From contig JACYXH010000232.1 of assembly GCA_026745465.1 (NCBI GenBank), positions 124,001 to 188,000 of the forward strand: a stretch of 64,000 nt of DNA, given 5' to 3'. Below, piece after piece: positions 57,897 through 64,000 of this stretch. The position numbers and the translations under genes are program-made. The stretch is from Lota lota (taxonomy: Eukaryota > Chordata > Actinopteri > Gadiformes > Lotidae). The notes under the pieces were generated by a model that saw only the letters and a program-made list of their open reading frames with translations, made no database searches and was not told where the DNA came from. The first letter of the stretch is position 1. Each line of letters opens with the position of its first letter.

Positions 57897-60800
57897 CTCA
57901 GCCTTTTCAGTGCACTGCACTAAGGAAGTACTGCTTCCTGTCTTCACAGACGTGAGCCGGCAGGTCGCCATGGAGACCGTACTGCACCCCGTTCACCCGC
58001 GTGACGCCGCCGACCGCCCTCTCCCGGAACTCCGACTGGTTCTCCTGGGAAGGAAGGGAGCGGGGAAGAGCGCGGCGGGCCGTACCATTTTGGACGGAAC
58101 AGGGGGGCCGCAGCCGGGGAAGCCCACGGAGAAGTGCGCGACGCGCCGGGCCGACGTGTGGGGGCGACGGGTGACCGTGGTGGACACCCCCGGCTGGGAG
58201 TGGTACTACCCGCTCAACAGCACCCCCGGCTGGGTGCGGCGGGAAACCCTGCGCAGCGCCACGCTCTGCCCCCCCGGCCCGCACGCCCTGCTCCTGGTGG
58301 TGCGGTCCTGCGCCGCCGTGACCGACGCCTTCCTGGGGCAGATAGCGGACCACCTGGGGCCGCTGGGGCCGCGGGCGTGGGACCACACGCTGGTGCTGTT
58401 CACCCACGGCGACGAGCTGGGCCTGGCGTCGGTGGAGAGGCGGATCCAGAGCGGCGGCGGCGGGCGCGGCCTGCGCATGCTGCTGGAGAAGTGCGGGAAC
58501 CGGTACCACGTGCTGGACAACCGGGCCAAGGGGGACGGCCGGCAGGTGAGGGAGCTGCTGAGGAAGACGCAGGAGATGGCGGAGAGGGGCGGCCATTTTG
58601 GAGCGGAGGGCGTGGTTCTGCCGGGGCTCGGGGACGACCGGGAGAGGAGGATGAAGCAGAGGCACATCGAGGAGCAGATGCAGAGGGAGGCCATACGGGC
58701 GGCTCTGACCAGTGAGTGCCTCCATTTTGTATGTTTTCACGTGCGGCAAGAAAGTTAGCACTAGCGCTCTGGTAAACCTACACGATATGTTGCTACACGG
58801 AACAAAATCCCGTTTGAAACACAACTCATTTCCTTTAAAACGTACCCAGGATCAGCTCAAGTCATGGCACTGAGTTGCTAGTCAAGTCTCTGTTGAAACC
58901 CGTTCCAGCTAGTTCCAAGCGTTCCCGTCTGTCCTCCTTCCAGGCGAGAGCAGCCAGGAGAGTCCGGAGCCCAACAGACACCACTCCTTCTCCCGGACGC
59001 AGCGACGCCTCCCCGAGCTCAGGCTCCTCCTTCTGGGGGAGCGCGAGACGGGCAAGAGCTCCGTCGGGAACGCCATCCTGGGCGGCGGCGGCTTCTTCCG
59101 GACGGGCGCCGTGACGGAGGAATGCGTCCGCCGGCAGGCGGAGGCGGAGCCGTCCGGCCGGCTGGTGACGGTGGTGGACACCCCGGGCTGGGAGGCGGGC
59201 GTGGCGGGTCCCACCCCGGAGCGGGTGAGGCGGGAGATATTGGCGGGGCTGTCGCTGTGTCCGCCGGGGCCCCACGCCGTGCTGCTGACCCTGAGGGTGG
59301 ACACCGAGGTGAGGGCCGCCCCCGTCCGGGAGCACCTGGAGCCGCTGGGGGAGGGGGTGTGGGCGCACACGCTGCTGCTGTTCACCCACGGCGACCAGCT
59401 GAGGGAGGGCGTGGCCATCGAGCAGCACCTGGCCAGCGGCGGGCGGGACCTGCGCTGGCTGCTGGAGAAGTGCGGCGGCCGCTACCACATCATCAGCAGT
59501 GCAGGGGGAGGGGGAGGTGGTGGAGGAGGGGGTGGGGGTGGGACGGGTGCCGCGGTTTTGGCGCAGGTGACGGAGCTCCTGGAGAAGGTGGAGAAGATGG
59601 CGGCGGGGAACCGGTGCGAGGCCTTCTCCAGCCTGGTCCAGGAGGTGGGCGACCTGAGCCGACGGAGGAGCGAGGCGTACGAGCGGCGCCTGGCGGAGCT
59701 CCGGGACAAGGCGCTGCGGCGCGAGAGCGAGTTGCGGAAGATGAGGGAGGCCGAGGCCAGGAGCGGCCGCTGGTTCTTCGACCGGAAGAGGAAGATCAAA
59801 TCCCCCGCGAAGGCCGACGCGTCCGGGAAGGAGGAAGAGGAGGAGGACGGGGTCAGAAGGAGCGGCGATACAAAAAGCGAAAGCGGCGACACCGAGGAGA
59901 GGATGAGGTGGCTGATGGAGGACAAGGAGCGAGAGCTTCAGGAGCTGAGCGCGGAGCAGGACAGGACCCTGGCGGAGCTGCACCGGAGCAACTGCGAGAG
60001 GCAGGAAGCGGCCCTGAAGGTGCAGCAGAGAGAGGCCGAGATCCAAGAGCTCAGAGGGAGGGTGGAGGAGCAACAGCTTCAGCTCCTGGACCTCCAGCAG
60101 GCCAGCCTGGAAGCGGAGCAGGAGAGAGGACAGTGGGATGAGCTCAGAGACCGACAGCACGAGCGGGCGACCGAGGTTGAGATGTTCACGGCGAAGATGG
60201 AGCGGTGTGAAGGCGAAAAGGCCGGGCTGTCGGTGCGGGTCGAAGCTCTGGGCGCCGAGCTCGCCGAGATGAGGCTGAAGCACGAGAGCGCCCGTTTGCA
60301 GACGGAGAAAGAAGAAGAGAGGAGGGCGCGAGAGAAGGAGGAGGCGATGGCCGAGATGCAGCGGGAGCACAGTGCGGACGCGGAAAAGAGAATACAGGAA
60401 AAAGAAAAAGAGGTGGAGAAGATGAGAGCGGAGGTGAGGCGAGCTTCTCAGGCGGAGCGCGCCGCGTTTGACAAGATGGAACAACACCGGAAAGACACGG
60501 AGAGGAGACTGGACGAGACGACGGACCGGATAAGAACTCAACATCAGAACGAGATACAGAGGAAGACTGAGGAGTGGGAGATGAAGGTGGCATCCCTTGA
60601 ACTTCAACACAAGGAAGAAGTGGCGAGAAAGGTCAGCGAACTAGAGACACTGATGGAGTCAGCGAGAGCTGAACACTGTGAGGAGGTGGATCGAAAGCTG
60701 AAAGAAAAGGGCGAGTGTTTCCAGCGAGAGGTTGAAGAGTTGAAAAAACTGATGCAAAGCACTGTGGAGGAAGGAGGAAAAGAAAGAGCGGCTATGGAGA

Positions 60801-63800
60801 TGCAATTTGCGATCCGAATGGAGGCGCAAGCACAAGAAAAAGAAATAGAGAAAGAACGGATTAGACTGATGTACGAAAAGCAGCTGGGGCAAAAACTGCA
60901 AGAAAAGGAGAGCGATGTGGTGGAGTTGAAAAGAGAGCACGCGGACGCAGTACACAGACTGCAGCAACGGCTCAAAGACAACGATTTGCTGCTTTTAAAT
61001 GCCAAGAAAGAGACGGAGCAGAGGCTGGAGGCAAAGCAAAGAGAGACGGAGGAGATGAAACTGCGTGTGAACGAAGTGCAGGAATCGCTGGAGAAAAGCG
61101 AAGCTGACCAATTAGCCGGTGAGAGGAACGAACGGCACCACCGCAAAGAGTTGGAGGAACTGAGACGGCGGGTGAGCGAAATGACCGACGAGTTGCGAAG
61201 AAAAGAGGAAGAGGCAGTCCATGTGGCGCTCAGCCAAAAGGCTGCGGAGGCACGGAGGCTTGCAGCGATGGAACAGGAAGTAGAAGAGATAAAACTACAA
61301 ACGGGGGCCGAGTTTGAGTTGAAACTGCAGGAAAAAGAGTCAGAGATGGCGCATCGACTTGAAGTAAGACAACAGGAAGTAGAAGAGATAAAACTACAAA
61401 TGGGGGCCGAGCTCAATCAAAAACTGCAGGAAAAAGAGTTGGAGATGGCGCAAAAGCTTCAAGTTAGAGAACGAGAAATAGAAGAGATAAAACTACAAAT
61501 GGGGGCCGAGCTGGAGTCAGAGGTCAAAGAGGTGAGGCGGCAAATGGAGGGGAGGGAGTCAAAATGGATGACTGAGCAGAGAGAGAGGGAGGAGCAAGGA
61601 GAGAAAGAGATGAACAGACTGCTGGAGCTGGTGGAGGAGAAAACTCAAGAGGTGGAGCGGGTGCAGCAGGTGACGGCGCAAGGACTGAAGGAGCTCGAGG
61701 ACGCCAAGAGAACGTGCGCAGACCTCCTGGGGGAAATCGAACAGCTGGAAGAACGCAATAAACAAACGACCACCGGCGTCTCGGAAACGCAGCAGCGCCA
61801 CAACGAGGTTTTACGGGAAAAAGAAGCCGAGCTCGATAGCTTGAGAGACCGGGCGCGGGATCGGGAGGAGGAGATCGCCCACCTCAGGCAGACGATTGAA
61901 ATGACAAAGTGCGAGCTGAAGACGCTGACCGGCCAGATGGAAATGGAGATGACTTGCATGATAAACAAGTACGAGAAGGAGGTCGCGGCGAAAGAGGTGG
62001 AGGTAGAATCCCTCGCCAAGGAGAAGGAGGCGGCCGCGAGCGTCCTGCAGCAAACGAGGGAAGGAAGCGAGCGACGGATCTGCGACATCACCGAAGGTTA
62101 CGAGCGGAGGCTTACGGAAATGCGCGAACGAAACGACGCGATCGGAAAGGAGATGGCAATCCTCAAAGGGCAACGGGAGCAGCACGAACGGGAGCAAGAG
62201 GCAGAGAGAGCCCTGAGACGGAGCACGGGGGAGAAGGTCAAAGAGCTGTCCACCAGATGCGAGGAACTGGCGAAAGCCAAGGAGGCTGGCATTGAAAACG
62301 CTTTAGCGGAAAATCACAGAGAGGTCGACGCATTGGAAGAGATCAACTGCAATCTGCGGCGAGAGATAGAGCGCATGCAGGAAGACGGACGAGAAGGAGG
62401 CGCCGAGCGGGGGGAGCAGGAGGCTCTTCACAGACAGCAGAGGGAGCTCCAAGACGAGGCGGACGCAAGGGCCGAGGGACAACGCGCGGAAAGGGAGCGA
62501 GCGGTTCAAGAGAGGGAAGGACGTCTGAAACAAGGCCGAGAGGAACTGGAAGAAAGACTGCGAGAACTGGACGCGGTGGAGGACGCGGTCACCAGGCGAG
62601 AGGGAGAGCTGCGCAGCAGAGAGAAAGACCTGTCCCTGTGGGAAGCCGATCTGGAGGTCAAGCAGAGGGAGAATGTTGAAAGCCAGCGGGGGGCGGTGAA
62701 CAGGGAGGAGGCTCTGCGGAGGGAGGAGGAAGACACGCACCTCAGAGCACAAAACATGAGGGCGAAAGAACAAGAGCTGGACCACTGGTTGGAGGAACTG
62801 GAGAACAAACAGAAGGAGCTGAACGACCACGGCCTGGACCTTCAAACGAAAGTCCAAGAGCTCAAGGCCTGGGGTGAAGAGCTCCAAGGTAAAGAGGAGC
62901 TCCTCAGAAAACGACAACAGGAGCTTCTCGGCTGGGGCGCAGATTTAGAGGCGGGGAGTCAGGCGATGAGCGGTAAGCCGCAGCCACTCCAAGACATCGC
63001 CAGAAACTTAACTCAAGCCCAGGAGGAGTTATATGGCCGAGAAAGGCATTCGAAGGAGACGAACGACGGCGTTGAGAAAGGCCTTGAATCAGGGCATACG
63101 GCGAATGGATTTTGTGAAGCAGACGGGGATGACTGCGTCAGCCAAACATCAAACACCAAAAGAGAAGCCTCACGAGACGCGCGGAAGCTGGTTTCAGTGG
63201 ATGGTCAGGAAGAGGGAGGGAAGGAGGAGAGGAGGACAGAATCAGATAAGGGGGTGGATCAAAAGGGAGAAACAGCTTTGTCTGCCCCCGAGAACAAAAG
63301 CCAGAGGCCTGAGACGGCGGATAACTCCTCTGCAGGACAGGGGACGATGGGAGAGGAAGGAGCAGAGCGGGAGGAGGCAGGAGCAGGGGCCACCACAGGG
63401 ACAGGAAAGGAGACGGACACAAAGGCTATCAGTGACCCCAGGACGTCCTATCCACACACACCGCACCTCGGGGGGGTCGAGGGTCAACAAGGCCGAGGCC
63501 GGTCCGAGCTCGGGGTCCTGGTGCTGGGGGAGGCTCGCTCCTCCCGAAGCTCAACGGGGCGCACCGTCCTGGGCGTGGAACCCACCCCGGGGGGGCTGTG
63601 GCGCGGCGAGATCGCCGGGCGCCGCGTGGCTCTCGTAGAGCCGCTGGGACTCCGCTGGCGGGACGGACCGGCGGGAACCGCCGAGGCGCTGCTGCGGCAG
63701 CGGGGGCGGGTTCTCCGGGGCGCGGCCGCGTTCCCCGGCCGCGGGCCCCAGGTGGTGCTGCTGGTGGTGCCGGCCTACCTGGCGTGCACGCCGAACTTCC

Positions 63801-64000
63801 GGAGGGCGGCGGAGGGAGACGTGAGCGCGTTGGGGGAGGGGACCTGGGGGCGCACCGTCCTTCTGCTGACGTGGGGCGAGGCGTTGGGGGAGAGCGCGGA
63901 GCAGCACATCCTGCGGTGCGGGGATCTGGCGGAGATGGTGGAGCGATGTGGGCGGAGGTACCAGGTGATGACCGCCGGCGGGAAGCACAGGTCTCTGATG
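57217..64000 (+). CDS. Giant GIMAP-type protein: AIG1-AIG1-coiled coil-degenerate AIG1 (3' end outside window)
   Basis: Exons 57217-57265, 57950-58711 and 58944 to beyond 64000 give 1,956 residues so far, all phase 1 and in frame. AIG1 domain 1 (about residues 40-240) has P-loop GRKGAGKS, DTPGW, the LCPPGPHALLLVV box and FTHGDEL. Domain 2 (about 290-470) has GERETGKSS, DTPGW, LCPPGPHAVLL and FTHGDQL. A poly-Gly linker follows. Residues about 480-1620 are charged heptad-rich coiled coil with a 33-residue internal repeat. A Glu/Lys-rich linker leads to a third AIG1-like domain (from about 1790) whose P-loop (GEARSSRSS) and G3/G4 motifs are lost. GIMAP GTPases regulate lymphocyte survival and oligomerise on membranes; GIMAP8 has three AIG1 domains but no such coiled coil. 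Exon 3 is open for over 5,050 bp. GTPase parts are very GC-rich, the coiled coil less so. An alternative start further upstream is possible. Confidence 0.9.
57560..57755 (+). mobile_element. tRNA-derived SINE with fish-type tail
   Basis: A box tggtctagttactaggg, B box GGTTCGATCC, and the well-known tail ttgctttggataaaagcatctgctaaatag. The most complete SINE here; it lies in intron 1 of the giant GIMAP gene. Confidence 0.85.
57798..57896. repeat. (GT)n/GTGTGGGT microsatellite
   Basis: About 95 bp in intron 1 of the giant GIMAP gene, ending some 50 bp before the exon 2 acceptor. Confidence 0.95.

Noticed and set aside
58862-60610. 582-residue minus-strand open frame opposite the giant GIMAP gene
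   Set aside because: It is the GC-rich antisense shadow of a strongly supported coding exon with AIG1 motifs.

Overview
The window is vertebrate nuclear DNA, almost certainly from a ray-finned fish. Support comes from spliced genes with GT-AG introns, a teleost-type tRNA-derived SINE with the usual fish 3' tail, an L2/Rex1-like LINE, GIMAP and PLAC8-like genes, and an extreme load of dinucleotide and minisatellite repeats. Such repeat richness is known in cod-like fishes, but the sequence alone does not fix the species. No prokaryotic features are present. Exon models were built by hand from splice signals, reading phase and family similarity. All totals are divisible by three.

Layout: (1) 116-5839 (+) is a SLAM/CD2-family immune receptor: signal peptide, V-type Ig, C2-type Ig, transmembrane segment and tyrosine motifs. 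(2) 7305-12232 (-) is a second two-Ig receptor of the same family, facing it tail to tail. (3) About 12.3-24.3 kb holds no recognised gene. It contains a MITE, an inverted pair of interspersed repeats, a decayed LINE (19.0-20.9 kb), a 1.3-kb palindromic foldback element (21.28-22.57 kb) and a SINE. (4) 24318-27126 (-) and 30005-32379 (-) are two tandem PLAC8/cornifelin-like genes with several MITE copies in and around the first. (5) 33802-35801 (-) is a three-exon CXC chemokine. (6) 39366-50898 (-) is a complete coagulation factor XIII A chain gene: 14 coding exons, 748 codons, with a probable non-coding first exon and TATA box near 53.14-53.27 kb. (7) 57217-64000 (+, open at the window end) is an unusual giant GIMAP-type protein: two intact AIG1 GTPase domains, about 1,100 residues of coiled coil, then a third degenerate AIG1 domain. 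The last 5 kb form a single uninterrupted exon.

The content is mostly immune and defence related: SLAM-like receptors, chemokine, PLAC8-like proteins, clotting and wound transglutaminase, GIMAP. These are independent transcription units; nothing shows that they act as one pathway.

The most distinctive genome-level pattern is that tandem repeats repeatedly sit directly on splice sites. A 38-bp array carries 12 copies of a 3' splice site in the first gene. A 20-bp array of about 44 copies begins at a factor XIII 5' splice site. Poly-C, (CT)n or (TG)n runs abut many other acceptors and donors. The lead candidate for a new protein architecture is the AIG1-AIG1-coiled coil-pseudoAIG1 gene at the right end.
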